Source of the DNA: Bacteroides eggerthii
Lineage (GTDB): Bacteria; Bacteroidota; Bacteroidia; Bacteroidales; Bacteroidaceae
Reading direction: 5' to 3'
DNA length: 64,000 nt
NCBI RefSeq assembly: GCF_025146565.1
Contig: NZ_CP102258.1
Coordinates: 3,380,001 to 3,444,000, forward strand
The notes beneath the pieces were generated by a model, which did no database searches, was not told where the DNA came from, and saw only the letters and a list, made by a program, of their open reading frames with translations. This document shows, piece by piece, positions 36,690-46,667 of the stretch. The position numbers were made by a program, and so were the translations under genes. Position 1 is the first letter of the stretch. Each line of letters starts with the position of its first letter.

Positions 36690-38069
36690 TTATTTCTCTA
36701 CCTGCCAGCCGCCCCCCAAGGCTTTATATACATTCACCACCGCTATCAGTTCGTCGCGAATGGCATTGCTGACCCCAATTTGCGCATCAAAATAACCACG
36801 CTGGGCATCGAGAACATCCATGTAATTGATAACACCGTTGATATACTGCAACTGTGCCAGTTCCACATACGTTTTGGCAGAACGCTCCAATTTAAGGCGC
36901 AACTGATATACCTCCTTTATCTTGTTGAAGTCCACAATCGCATTCTTGGCTTCTTTGAAAGCATTCAATACTGCCTTTTCATAACTATGCACTTCGGCTT
37001 CAAACGAAGCTTTCTGCGCTTTCAAAGCAGCCCGGTTCTTGCCCCAGTTGAAAAGAGGAGTCAGTACCGCACCATTCAACAAAGAATAAGGCGACTGAAG
37101 GAAGTTGGACAGGACATCACTCTCCAATCCAAACTGACCGGTTAATGAGAGCCGGGGAAACATATTGGTATAAGCCACTTTTACACGAGCATGCTCCGCT
37201 ATAAGCTGCTGTTCCGCAGCACGAACATCGGGACGACGTTCCAGTAAACCGGAAGGTAACCCTACCGGCAAAGACTCCGGTACATCCAGTTCCTGCAAGA
37301 AGCGGCTGCGTTCGATACGGGTGGGAAACTCACCGGCAAGAAAAGCGATGTCATTTTCCTTGATAGATATTTTGCGTTCCAAATCCGGAACAAGCGTAGC
37401 AGTGCGGGCCAACTCCACCTGTGCCTGTTGATAAGAGGTCTCCGAGGTAAGCCCACCCTCAAAACGTATTCGAGCGAGACGCACTCCTTCCTCACGTGCT
37501 TTTTGTGTCTGCCGCACAATCTCCAATTCCGTATCAAGCGCAACCAATTCATAATATGCCTGAGCCACTTCAGAAACGATGGTCATGCGTAGGGCACGCT
37601 GTGCTTCCACGCTTTGCAAGTACTCGGCAACGGCAGCGGCTTTCTTCCAGCGCAAATTTCCCCAAAGGTCAAGTTCCCATGACAAAAGAGCTTTTGCCTC
37701 ATAAGTATTACCTACGTCACGACTATGACCGCCATGATTCTCCACTTCACGTTCCGCCTCCACTCTCCCATTCAATTGGGGCAGCAAGTTGGCTACACTG
37801 ATGCGTTTCTGCGCTGCCATTTCCTTGACACGGGCAGCAGCGATAAGCATATCTTTGTTATATTCCAATGCACGATCTATCAAGCTGCGCAAAGTGTTGT
37901 CGGTATAAACCGCCTGCCATTGCTCGTCGGCAATGCTGGCGCTGTCCTGTTGTTGAGCCAAACTATCGGGTAACACCATTTCCGGACGAACATAACTCTT
38001 ACCCACTTTGCACGATGCAAAAAGCACCGGAATGAGTAACAGAAGTATATATATATTCTTTCTTTTCAT
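36690..38069 (-). CDS. Outer-membrane efflux lipoprotein (OprM/NodT family)
   Basis: TolC-like exit duct of a tripartite pump, about 459 residues. The start at 38069 gives a clean lipoprotein signal: MKRKNIYILLLLIPVLFASC with the acylated Cys at position 20. An in-frame ATG at 38105 overlaps the acrB-like stop (TGATG) but would add 12 residues before the signal. Two TolC repeats of long helices follow (WQAVYTDNTLRSLIDRAL, LLSWELDLWGNLRWKKAA, VRAAEQQLIAEHARVKVA, named in parts). It is the last gene of the MFP-RND-OMF operon. Confidence 0.92.
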   Translation of the reverse strand: MKRKNIYILLLLIPVLFASCKVGKSYVRPEMVLPDSLAQQQDSASIADEQWQAVYTDNTLRSLIDRALEYNKDMLIAAARVKEMAAQKRISVANLLPQLNGRVEAEREVENHGGHSRDVGNTYEAKALLSWELDLWGNLRWKKAAAVAEYLQSVEAQRALRMTIVSEVAQAYYELVALDTELEIVRQTQKAREEGVRLARIRFEGGLTSETSYQQAQVELARTATLVPDLERKISIKENDIAFLAGEFPTRIERSRFLQELDVPESLPVGLPSGLLERRPDVRAAEQQLIAEHARVKVAYTNMFPRLSLTGQFGLESDVLSNFLQSPYSLLNGAVLTPLFNWGKNRAALKAQKASFEAEVHSYEKAVLNAFKEAKNAIVDFNKIKEVYQLRLKLERSAKTYVELAQLQYINGVINYMDVLDAQRGYFDAQIGVSNAIRDELIAVVNVYKALGGGWQVEK

Positions 38070-38104
38070 AAGTACGTAATCAAAATTCGTTTGCAATATT
38101 ATCA

Positions 38105-41100
38105 TCAGTCTTTTTTGATTTTGTGTTGCACTTTGGCTTTCGCTTTATAAATCAGTACAAAGAAGAACGGCACAAGTACAATACCAAATACAATGGCAAA
38201 GATCATTCCAAAGAACACCCCCGTACCGATTGCCTGACGGCTTGCAGACCCCGGTCCGCTTGCAAGTACCATAGGAAGCATACCCAAAACAAAGGCAAGC
38301 GAGGTCATCAATATAGGACGGAAACGAAGTTGAGCGGCATGAATGGCCGACTGTACCAAGTCTCCCCCATTATCTACCTGTACTTTGGCAAACTCTACGA
38401 TAAGGATAGCATTCTTTGCCGCAAGCCCCACGAGCATTACCAAACCGATTTGGAAATAAATATCATTTTCCAAGCCACAAACAGCAACCCCTAAATAAGC
38501 TCCCAAAGCAGCTACCGGCAAGGAAAGCAATACTGCGATAGGCACTGTCCAGCTTTCATATTGCGCAGCCAAGAAGAGGAAAACGAAGAGGAACACCAAT
38601 GTCAGCACCAATCCGGTCTGCCCGCCGGCTTTCTTTTCCTGATAGGAAAGTCCACTCCATTCAAGACCTATGTTGTCCGGCAAATGATCGCGTGCTATCT
38701 GTTCCATGATCTCCATAGCCTGACCGGAACTGTATCCCTGTGCAGCCGAACCGCGGATAACGGCGGTAGTAAACATATTGAAACGCTTGATACTACCCGG
38801 TCCTGTGGTGTAGGATGCATTGCCCAATGAGGTCAGCGGAACCATTGCTCCATTGGCAGCTTTCACAAAGAACAGATTGATGTTCTCTTTATGCTCACGA
38901 TACGGAGCCTCCGCCTGAATATACACCTTATATATACGGTTGAACATATTAAAATCGTTTACATACACAGAGCCCGTATAAGCTTTCATCGTGGAGAACA
39001 CGTCTGCCAACGGTACGCCCAGCATCTTCACCTTGTCACGATCCACATCAAAATAGAGTTGCGGGATTTCGGACTGCAAGGAAGAAGAAAGTCCTGCCAG
39101 CTCTTTATGCTTCTGGGCATAATACATCAAGGTGTCTGCCGCTTGTACCAGATTTTCGAAAGTCGCCTCACCACGTGCTTCAAGCTGCATTTCAAAACCT
39201 CCGGAGGCTCCCAACCCCGGAATCACAGGTGGAGTGGAAAGATAGACTTTACATTCGGGATATTCCTTCAGGTCTCTCTCTACCCTTGCCATAATCTTAT
39301 CAATGGTGGTATTTTTGCGGTCTTCCCAAGGCTTTAAAATGACGGTCAGTTCGCTGCGTGCCTGATTACTTCCCACACGCGGACTGCTTCCCGTTACATT
39401 CTGCACATAAGCCACATACGGATTTTGCTCCAAATACTTCACCGCGCGATCGGTCACTATACGGGTACGCTCCAGTGTGGCGCCTTCCGGTAACTCCAGT
39501 TCCACCTTAAAGTATCCCTGATCTTCGACAGGCAAGAAACTGGTAGGAATCAGGCGATGGATGATGAAGATAGCAATCAGCACCATTCCAAATGCACTCA
39601 TCAGACGTCTTGGATGCTTGATAACGCGACTGATAACACCGATATATTTATGATTGCTGATGCTCAGCCACTCATTTATTTTACGGAACACAATATTCTT
39701 TTTCGCTCCGCTATTAGGCTTCAGTATTAGCGAACACATCACAGGGCTAAGGGTTAAAGCCACAACCGTAGAAAGCAACACAGACACAGCGATGGTGATA
39801 GTGAACTGGCGGTATAATTGTCCGGTAATACCACTCAAGAAACTTACCGGAACGAATACGGCACAAAGCACCAACGAAGTTGCAACCAAAGCACTTGCCA
39901 AACCGTTCATGGCTTTCTTGGTTGCCTCATAGGGCGAGAGCTTTTCCGTCTCCATCAAATGTTCCACATTCTCTACCACCACAATGGCATCGTCCACCAC
40001 AATACCGATAGCGAGAATTAATCCCAATAAGGTCAATATATTCAACGAGAAACCGAAAATAAGCATGAACCCGAAAGTACCGATCAAGGATATAGGTACT
40101 GCAACGACAGGAATCAAAGTCGCACGCCAGCTTTGTAGAGAGAGGAACACTACCAGTACAACAAGTATCAATGCTTCGAACAACGTTTTATATACCTCAT
40201 GAATAGACTCCGAAATATAAGTAGTCATATCAAACGGTATCTCGTAACTCATTCCTTCGGGGAAATTCGCACTTATTTCCTCCATTGCTTTCTTCACATT
40301 GTCCGCCACTTCCATAGCATTGGCACCCGGAAGCATATAGATGCCAAGAACAGCCGCATTCTCACCGTTGATACCACTCTCTGTGCTATATGAAGAGGCT
40401 TCGAGCGATACGCGCGCCACATCGCGGAGACGAATGATAGATCCGTTGGCATTGGCACGAACCACAATGTCCTCAAACTGTTTCGCCGAGCTCAAACGGC
40501 CTTGCGTCGTAATGGGAATGGTTATGTCCAAACCCTGTACCGGCTGCTGTCCTAAAACGCCGGCTGCCGATTCGCGATTCTGGTCTTTCAATGCGTTCTG
40601 CAAGTCCTGTACCGTCAAACCGAAGTTTGCCAGCTTGTCCGGCATAGCCCATATCTGCATGGCATAGTAACGGCTACCGATATTGGATACACGTCCCACA
40701 CCGGGAATACGGCGCAAAAGGTCGAGCACATTGATTGTGGCAAAGTTACTCAAATAGATTTCATCGAACTTCGGGTCGCTGGAAGTCAAACAGATAGTCA
40801 TCAACTGACTGGGGGCTTGCTTCTCTACCGAAATACCATTTTGGATAACTTCGGCCGGCAAACGGCTTTCCGCCAGTTTCACACGATTCTGAATTTCTAC
40901 GGCAGCCAAATCGGGATCGGCAGACACATCAAAAGTCACCGTTGCCGAAAAGCCTCCGGAATTAGAACTGTTGGACTCCATGTACAACATACCCGGAGTA
41001 CCGTTTATCTCTTGTTCGATAGGGGTTGCCACCGCTTGCGATACGGTCAGTGCGCTTGCTCCCGGATAGGATGCACTGATTTTTACAACGGGCGGCGTTA

Positions 41101-41215
41101 TCTGCGGATATTGATCCACCGGAAGCATCGTCAGACCGATAATACCGACAATTACAATCACAATCGATATCACCGCCGAGAACACCGGGCGGTCTATAAA
41201 GAAACTTACTTTCAT
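38105..41215 (-). CDS. RND multidrug efflux transporter, AcrB/MexB (HAE-1) type
   Basis: A 1036-residue inner-membrane proton/drug antiporter. It has twelve membrane helices and two large periplasmic loops after helices 1 and 7. FFIDRPVFSAVISIVIVIVG begins the protein, and GIVVDDAIVVVENVEHLM carries the paired aspartates of helix 4 that form the proton relay. The second half shows the symmetric GLAAKNAILIVEFAK. GANAMEVADNVKKAM and ERTRIVTDRAV-like periplasmic segments fit HAE-1. It is 7 nt downstream of the adaptor gene and overlaps the alternative start of the outer-membrane gene. No regulator gene lies next to the operon. Confidence 0.96.
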   Translation of the reverse strand: MKVSFFIDRPVFSAVISIVIVIVGIIGLTMLPVDQYPQITPPVVKISASYPGASALTVSQAVATPIEQEINGTPGMLYMESNSSNSGGFSATVTFDVSADPDLAAVEIQNRVKLAESRLPAEVIQNGISVEKQAPSQLMTICLTSSDPKFDEIYLSNFATINVLDLLRRIPGVGRVSNIGSRYYAMQIWAMPDKLANFGLTVQDLQNALKDQNRESAAGVLGQQPVQGLDITIPITTQGRLSSAKQFEDIVVRANANGSIIRLRDVARVSLEASSYSTESGINGENAAVLGIYMLPGANAMEVADNVKKAMEEISANFPEGMSYEIPFDMTTYISESIHEVYKTLFEALILVVLVVFLSLQSWRATLIPVVAVPISLIGTFGFMLIFGFSLNILTLLGLILAIGIVVDDAIVVVENVEHLMETEKLSPYEATKKAMNGLASALVATSLVLCAVFVPVSFLSGITGQLYRQFTITIAVSVLLSTVVALTLSPVMCSLILKPNSGAKKNIVFRKINEWLSISNHKYIGVISRVIKHPRRLMSAFGMVLIAIFIIHRLIPTSFLPVEDQGYFKVELELPEGATLERTRIVTDRAVKYLEQNPYVAYVQNVTGSSPRVGSNQARSELTVILKPWEDRKNTTIDKIMARVERDLKEYPECKVYLSTPPVIPGLGASGGFEMQLEARGEATFENLVQAADTLMYYAQKHKELAGLSSSLQSEIPQLYFDVDRDKVKMLGVPLADVFSTMKAYTGSVYVNDFNMFNRIYKVYIQAEAPYREHKENINLFFVKAANGAMVPLTSLGNASYTTGPGSIKRFNMFTTAVIRGSAAQGYSSGQAMEIMEQIARDHLPDNIGLEWSGLSYQEKKAGGQTGLVLTLVFLFVFLFLAAQYESWTVPIAVLLSLPVAALGAYLGVAVCGLENDIYFQIGLVMLVGLAAKNAILIVEFAKVQVDNGGDLVQSAIHAAQLRFRPILMTSLAFVLGMLPMVLASGPGSASRQAIGTGVFFGMIFAIVFGIVLVPFFFVLIYKAKAKVQHKIKKD

Positions 41216-41222
41216 ACTGTCA

Positions 41223-42470
41223 TTACTTTGAGAGGTTGTTATCCTTTACACTATTCTCGGAAGCGATTTTCTTGTTCAAAGAGTCTGCCGGCTCTTCTTC
41301 CTCCTTAGGAGCAGCAGCCTGCGCACGTACTTTCATACCCGGAGTGAGTTTATGGAAACCTTCCGTCACCACTTGCTCGCCTGCCACCAGTCCGCGTTCG
41401 ACAACCATATTGTTACCAAACTCAGGTCCTAACTCAATGAAACGCTTCTCCACCGTAGAGTCGCGGCGCATTACATATATATAAGCACCTCCCTTTTCAA
41501 TGGTTACCGCTTTCTGAGGAACAGCCACAGCCCCTTCGCGCACATCCAGCAACAGCTTCACTTTTGTAAACTGTCCCGGCAACAATACCCTGTTGGGATT
41601 GGGCATCTCTGCACGAACAGAGAATGTACCGGTCTGCGGATCGACCTGCGGTTCGGCAAAATCCACATAGCCTTTATAAGGATAGACAGTATTATCTGCT
41701 AAAGTAATCGTAATGTTGGGTTGCCAGGAACGGGTAGAGTCCTGACGGCCTATCTCGATGTTACGTTCCTTGCTTTTAAGATAATCCAATGCAGTCATGC
41801 TGAAATCCACCAATACCGTATCACTCTTCACCACAGTGGCGAGCAGTGATTTGCCTCCCGGACCTACCAGCGTTCCCAAGTCCACATTTCTTTCACTGAT
41901 ATGACCCGACAAAGGAGAACGTACAATGGTATACCCCAGTTCCAGCTCTGCCTGATCCAAATCCGCCTGGCTCATGGAGACGGAAGCCTCGGCTGTTTCA
42001 TAGGCAGCCTGTGCATTGTCCAAGTCCAACTGGCTGGCGGCATTCTGTGCATACAAAGGACGAATACGTTCCAAATCTCGCTTGGCTTTCAACGCCTGTG
42101 CCTCATCTTTCTTTAATTGTGCACGAGCTTTATCCGCCTTTGCCCGATATTGATCCTGATTGATGACAAACAATACTTGATTTTTAGTTACATACTTACC
42201 TTCGGCGAAAAGCATACTTTCCAGATAACCTTCCACACGCGCACGAACCTCTACAAACTGTTGTGCACGAATGCGTCCTACATATTCACCAAAAATCTCC
42301 ACATCACCCACTTCGGCAGGCTCCACAATTACGGTGGGCGCTTCCGGTTGTACTTTCTTCGGCCAAGTCAATATCAGATAACCGGCAAGCAACACCGCCA
42401 TACAGGCTATCATCATTATTACCCTTTTCTTTCTCAGCTTCAATTCTTTTTTCGTAAAAAATAGTCTCAT
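41223..42470 (-). CDS. RND efflux periplasmic adaptor (AcrA/MexA family)
   Basis: A 415-residue membrane fusion protein. A basic N-terminus and one hydrophobic helix (about 17-35) anchor it in the inner membrane. A lipoyl half-motif (ARVEGYLESMLFAEGKYVTKNQVLF, cut here) and a coiled-coil hairpin (about 105-175, KARAQLKKDEAQALKAKRDLE) follow. Then come the second lipoyl half (YTIVRSPLSGHISERNVDLG) and beta-barrel domains. The tail is acidic and Lys-rich. It is the first gene of the pump operon, and the 304-nt gap upstream should hold its promoter and operator. Confidence 0.94.
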   Translation of the reverse strand: MRLFFTKKELKLRKKRVIMMIACMAVLLAGYLILTWPKKVQPEAPTVIVEPAEVGDVEIFGEYVGRIRAQQFVEVRARVEGYLESMLFAEGKYVTKNQVLFVINQDQYRAKADKARAQLKKDEAQALKAKRDLERIRPLYAQNAASQLDLDNAQAAYETAEASVSMSQADLDQAELELGYTIVRSPLSGHISERNVDLGTLVGPGGKSLLATVVKSDTVLVDFSMTALDYLKSKERNIEIGRQDSTRSWQPNITITLADNTVYPYKGYVDFAEPQVDPQTGTFSVRAEMPNPNRVLLPGQFTKVKLLLDVREGAVAVPQKAVTIEKGGAYIYVMRRDSTVEKRFIELGPEFGNNMVVERGLVAGEQVVTEGFHKLTPGMKVRAQAAAPKEEEEPADSLNKKIASENSVKDNNLSK

Positions 42471-42774
42471 GCTTGTTTGTTTATTAAATTTAACCCTGTT
42501 TCTTTATTCAACGCAAACGCAGTGCCAAAGCCTGACAGGGTATTATTCTTATTATATAATAGTTTAGTTATCAACCATAAACATACATACAGGCTACCTA
42601 TACCACACCTATATTCCACATGTATGCTGTGGAAATTCTCCACAAATGTAGAATTATTCTACGAACTGTTTCTCATTAAAAACACATAAAATCCCGTTTT
42701 TCCTCTCCATTCATTGAGAAAAACACTATCTTTACCGAAAATAATTCAATTTATTCACATAAAAAGTAAAGATT
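42471..42774. promoter_or_regulatory. Divergent regulatory region between the efflux operon and the 89-aa gene
   Basis: A 304-nt region with no gene. It holds a 6-bp perfect dyad TGTGGA-N5-TCCACA at 42628-42644, a possible operator for the efflux operon. A looser pair, ACCCTGT near 42490 and ACAGGGT near 42535, is also present. TATCTTTA at 42727-42734 is a near match to the -7 element for the rightward gene at 42775. No good promoter for the efflux operon was found on the minus strand. Confidence 0.4.
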
Positions 42775-43044
42775 ATGGCAAGTAGAAAAGTATTGAAAAA
42801 GAATGTCAACTATATCGCCGGCGAATTGTTTGCCGAATGTCTTATGAACAGCCTGTATGTACCCGGAACAGACAAAAAGAAAGCCGATGAACTAATGGCT
42901 GAAATCTTGAAAATGCAAGATGAATTCATCAGCCGCATCAGCCATACCGAACCGGGAAATGTAAAAGGTTACTACAAGAAATTCCGTTCTGATTTTAACG
43001 CAAAAGTAGACGAAATCATTGAAGCTATCGGTAACCTGAAATAA
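42775..43044 (+). CDS. Conserved hypothetical protein, 89 aa
   Basis: A small soluble, Lys-rich and predicted all-helical protein (NYIAGELFAECLMNSLYVPG, then KKADELMAEILKMQDEFISRI). No signal peptide or known domain. Similar short proteins are common in Bacteroidetes, but none with a known role comes to mind. It is 6 nt before the acyltransferase gene and likely co-transcribed with it. Confidence 0.75.
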   Translation: MASRKVLKKNVNYIAGELFAECLMNSLYVPGTDKKKADELMAEILKMQDEFISRISHTEPGNVKGYYKKFRSDFNAKVDEIIEAIGNLK

Positions 43045-43050
43045 CACAGA

Positions 43051-43605
43051 ATGAAGAAAGGACTATATAGTTTTATCTACTATCGCCTGTTAGGGTGGAA
43101 AACGAATGTAACAGTGCCCAACTATGACAAATGCGTCATCTGTGCAGCACCACATACTTCCAACTGGGATTTGTTTATCGGTAAACTGTTTTATGGAGCC
43201 ATTGGGCGAAAGACCAGCTTTATGATGAAGAAAGAGTGGTTTTTCTTTCCTTTGGGACTAATATTCAAAGCCGTTGGCGGCATACCGGTAGACCGAAGCC
43301 GAAAAAGCTCTTTAGTGGACCAAATGGCACGTAAATTTGCCGGAAGCAAACAGTTTCATTTGGCTATTACCCCGGAAGGAACGCGCAAGGCCAATCCTAA
43401 CTGGAAAAAGGGATTTTACTTCATAGCACTGAAAGCACAAGTTCCTATCATGCTGATCGGTATAGACTATCCTACCAAAACCATTACTTCCACCAAGGCA
43501 ATAATGCCTACGGGAGATATTGAAAAGGACATGCATGAGATAAAACTCTATTTTAAGGATTTTCAAGGAAAGAACCCTGAGAACTTTTCAATCGGAACAA
43601 TTTAA
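43051..43605 (+). CDS. 1-acyl-sn-glycerol-3-phosphate acyltransferase-like protein (PlsC family)
   Basis: A 184-residue member of the LPLAT/PlsC family. The catalytic HX4D motif is HTSNWD (H35, D40), and the second block TPEGTR (E109-R112 region) binds the glycerol phosphate. It is shorter than classical PlsC (about 240 aa) and lacks an obvious N-terminal membrane helix. This is typical of the short Bacteroidetes paralogues annotated as acyltransferases of uncertain substrate. It sits in an apparent operon with an 89-aa gene before it and a nitrilase-family gene after it. Confidence 0.85.
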   Translation: MKKGLYSFIYYRLLGWKTNVTVPNYDKCVICAAPHTSNWDLFIGKLFYGAIGRKTSFMMKKEWFFFPLGLIFKAVGGIPVDRSRKSSLVDQMARKFAGSKQFHLAITPEGTRKANPNWKKGFYFIALKAQVPIMLIGIDYPTKTITSTKAIMPTGDIEKDMHEIKLYFKDFQGKNPENFSIGTI

Positions 43606-43634
43606 AAAGCGACCGGCAACGGCCTCCTATCAGA

Positions 43635-44474
43635 ATGAACCGACTACGCGTCAGTATCCTGCAAACGGATATTGCTTGGGAAAATAAACAAGACAACCTC
43701 CGTCGTCTCCGCGAACAACTGGAAACACTTCGTGGAGCGACGGAGATTGTTGTTTTACCGGAAACATTCTCTACCGGATTCAGCATGAATACCGACAGGC
43801 TGGCAGAGCCGGTAACAGACAAGACAATCGCTACTTTACGCCAATGGGCCGCGGAATGTCAGATAGCCATTGCCGGAAGCTACATTTCCTGCGATGAAAT
43901 TCCCGTTGCATCCGAGGATAATGAATTATCCTACAAACATCCGGCATACTACAACCGCGCTTTCTTCCTCACTCCCGAAGGGGAAAGTTATTTCTACGAC
44001 AAACGTCACCTGTTCCGCATGGGGCATGAGACAGAACATTTTACGGCAGGCTCTCAACGTGCCGTAATCTCATACCGGGGCTGGAACATATTATTGCTTG
44101 TGTGTTACGACCTACGCTTCCCTGTGTGGAGCCGGAATGTAGACAACGAATACGACCTATTGATTTACGTTGCCAACTGGCCCGTCTCCCGGCGGAAAGT
44201 CTGGGACATACTCTTGCAGGCACGCGCACTGGAAAACATCTGTTACGTCTGTGGCGTCAACCGCATCGGTATAGATAACAATCAAATTCCATATAACGGC
44301 GGTAGCGTAATCTACTCCCATAAAGGTGAGCTGCTGGCCCATGTGCCCGATAATAAAGAAGGGACAGCCACCGCCGCACTTGAACTCACCGCATTGCAAA
44401 CATTCAGAAAAAAATTTCCCGCATGGAAAGACGCGGACTCTTTCACTATCGTTTCAGATAATAATTCACAGTAG
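43635..44474 (+). CDS. Nitrilase-superfamily amidase (YafV/omega-amidase type)
   Basis: A 279-residue carbon-nitrogen hydrolase. The Glu-Lys-Cys triad is visible: E43 in VLPETFSTGF, K123 in DKRHLFRMG, and C157 in LLVCYDLRFP. The wording LPETFSTGF and CYDLRFPVWSRN is that of the YafV/Nit2 omega-amidases. These hydrolyse 2-oxoglutaramate or similar metabolite-repair substrates. The 3' end overlaps the convergent SIMPL-domain gene by 29 nt. Confidence 0.9.
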   Translation: MNRLRVSILQTDIAWENKQDNLRRLREQLETLRGATEIVVLPETFSTGFSMNTDRLAEPVTDKTIATLRQWAAECQIAIAGSYISCDEIPVASEDNELSYKHPAYYNRAFFLTPEGESYFYDKRHLFRMGHETEHFTAGSQRAVISYRGWNILLLVCYDLRFPVWSRNVDNEYDLLIYVANWPVSRRKVWDILLQARALENICYVCGVNRIGIDNNQIPYNGGSVIYSHKGELLAHVPDNKEGTATAALELTALQTFRKKFPAWKDADSFTIVSDNNSQ

Positions 44475-45147
44475 TCACTACGCGTATGCTTTTAATATAA
44501 GGTGTATTGGCATCTCTGTCCGATATGGAGAACTGCCCCTGCGAAGCATTCCGTATCTTGCCCAGACTGCTATCCGAGTCTTTTGCAAACTTCTCGGCAG
44601 CGGCACGAGCATTCTTCGTGGCTTCTTCTATCATTTGCGGCTTCACATCATTCAGACCTGTGAATTCATATACTACGTTATACCGGTAATCGCCTCCGCT
44701 AATGGCTATCCCCTGCTTCAGCAATTCAGCCTGCTCCGACATCAGTTGCCGCACCTTCTCTACATTCTTCGAAGTAACCGTAATTACGGATGTCGCATTA
44801 TACCGATAAGCGATATCACGATTGCCATAGCGTTCGGCCTGCATATCTATCACTTCCGGAGGAGCTATACTGATTTCTTCTTTCGCAATGCCGTTACTCT
44901 CCAGAAATTTCACAATAGCTTTGTTTTTCTGCTCCATATTGGCATAAAGCAAAGAAGGATCATTCCCGATATCCTTATACATCAAAGGCCATATCACCTT
45001 ATCGGCAGGGACTTCCATTTCAGCCAGACCTTTCACGCTGACAATACGTTCTTTGTCTATAAAATCATTGATACCGCATTTGATTGTCACTCCTAACAAG
45101 ATCATACCGGCAGCGATAATGGCTGCTTCTATTTTCCACGTTTTCAT
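44446..45147 (-). CDS. SIMPL-domain (DUF541) protein
   Basis: About 233 residues. A single N-terminal hydrophobic segment (about 5-24) acts as a signal or anchor, followed by a SIMPL/DUF541 domain. Evidence for the domain is VKGLAEMEVPADKVIWPL and a run of strands and helices including NKAIVKFLESNGIAKEEISIAPPEVID (cut here), then AAAEKFAKDSDSSLGKIRNA. Family members are periplasmic or membrane-attached and often respond to oxidative stress, but their chemistry is unknown. ATG 45147 is preferred over an in-frame TTG six bases upstream. It converges on the nitrilase-family gene. Confidence 0.85.
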   Translation of the reverse strand: MKTWKIEAAIIAAGMILLGVTIKCGINDFIDKERIVSVKGLAEMEVPADKVIWPLMYKDIGNDPSLLYANMEQKNKAIVKFLESNGIAKEEISIAPPEVIDMQAERYGNRDIAYRYNATSVITVTSKNVEKVRQLMSEQAELLKQGIAISGGDYRYNVVYEFTGLNDVKPQMIEEATKNARAAAEKFAKDSDSSLGKIRNASQGQFSISDRDANTPYIKSIRVVTTVNYYLKR

Positions 45148-45398
45148 ACTCAATCGTTTTATAAGTTTATTAGTTAGTAAAACAAAATAACGAAATTAAA
45201 GTTTTCATGCTTTATAATCCTGATTAAAAGATATTAAATGGAAATCTCTTTAAACATTGCGCAGCTATTTTTAGAGTATTTAATAAAAATACCTAAATGT
45301 ATGGAGTGCATCTTACCTAAAAAGTAGCTATTTTTGTCCGTCGAAACGAAGTCTGACGACCGATACGATTAATTTATTAACACTAACCCCTAAATCCT

Positions 45399-46565
45399 AT
45401 GTTGACTCAACTCATCAACGCACGTATCTTGACCCCGCAAGGATGGCTCAAGGACGGTTCCGTACTTATCAGGGACGGAAAAATTCTAGAAGTAACCAAT
45501 TGTGATCTCGCCGTTATCGGAGCACAACTAATTGATGTGAAAGGAATGCATGTATTGCCCGGAGGCGTAGAAATCCATGCGCATGGCGGCGGAGGACGCG
45601 ATTTTATGGAATGTACAGAGGATGCTTTCCGCAGTGCCGTCCAAACCCACATGAAATATGGAACCACCAGCATATTCCCCACCCTGTCCTCATCTACCGT
45701 ACCGATGATTGAACAAGCGGCGGAGACTTGTACAAGGATGATGGCGGAAAAAGACAGCCCGATATTGGGCCTGCACCTTGAGGGTCATTATCTCAATATG
45801 GCAATGGCAGGCGGACAGATGCCCGAAAACATCAAAAATCCGGATCCCAATGAATATATCCCTATTGTAGAAAACTGGCACTGCATCAAACGCTGGGATG
45901 CCGCTCCCGAATTGCCCGGAGCCATGCAATTCGGCAAGTACATCACCGGGAAAGGAATTTTGGCCTCAGTGGCCCACACCCAAGCCGAATTTGAAGACAT
46001 CCGTACCGCATACGAAGCCGGATATACGCACGCCACCCACTTCTATAATGCGATGCCCGGATTCCATAAACGTCGTGAATACAAATACGAAGGAACAGTA
46101 GAAAGTATCTACCTGATGGATGACATGACCGTTGAAGTAGTAGCCGACGGCATCCATGTACCGCCTACAATCCTGCGTCTTGTCTACAAGATAAAAGGCG
46201 TAGAACGGATGTGTGCCATAACCGACGCCCTGGCATGCGCTGCAAGCGACAACAAAGAGGCCTTTGATCCTCGCGTCATCATTGAAGACGGCGTGTGCAA
46301 ACTGGCCGACCACTCTGCCCTTGCCGGTAGCGTAGCAACTATGGACCGGCTGATACGTACAATGGTACAGAAAGCCGATATACCTTTAGCAGATGCCGTA
46401 CGTATGGTTTCCGAAACTCCTGCGCGCATCATGAATGTCTATGACCGCAAGGGATCACTCCAAAAGGGGAAGGACGCCGACATTATCGTTATGGACGAAG
46501 ATTTGAAAATTAGAGCGGTATGGGCAATGGGTAAATTAGTGCCTGAAACCGATACTTTATCATAA
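45399..46565 (+). CDS. nagA: N-acetylglucosamine-6-phosphate deacetylase
   Basis: A 388-residue amidohydrolase that releases acetate from GlcNAc-6-phosphate. The metal-binding HAHGGGG is at H60/H62, LGLHLEGHYLN carries the metal Glu, VAHTQAEF and THFYNAMPG supply further histidines, and ITDALACA holds the catalytic Asp. Length is standard. TATTTTTG at 45329-45336 may be its -7 box. The NagB-like fusion gene follows on the same strand after about 100 nt, which fits a shared amino-sugar role. Confidence 0.93.
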   Translation: MLTQLINARILTPQGWLKDGSVLIRDGKILEVTNCDLAVIGAQLIDVKGMHVLPGGVEIHAHGGGGRDFMECTEDAFRSAVQTHMKYGTTSIFPTLSSSTVPMIEQAAETCTRMMAEKDSPILGLHLEGHYLNMAMAGGQMPENIKNPDPNEYIPIVENWHCIKRWDAAPELPGAMQFGKYITGKGILASVAHTQAEFEDIRTAYEAGYTHATHFYNAMPGFHKRREYKYEGTVESIYLMDDMTVEVVADGIHVPPTILRLVYKIKGVERMCAITDALACAASDNKEAFDPRVIIEDGVCKLADHSALAGSVATMDRLIRTMVQKADIPLADAVRMVSETPARIMNVYDRKGSLQKGKDADIIVMDEDLKIRAVWAMGKLVPETDTLS

Positions 46566-46667
46566 AAATTACCTCAAAAGGATGCGAATGAACTTTGTTT
46601 TTCGTATTTTTGTTAAGTTTTGAACGAGCGAACAGCTTTAATCATTTATTAATAACCAAATTATTGT

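Noticed and set aside
42751..42759. TTATTCACA, a match to the DnaA-box consensus
   Set aside because: It is a single site in AT-rich DNA without clustered boxes, dnaA or other origin features.
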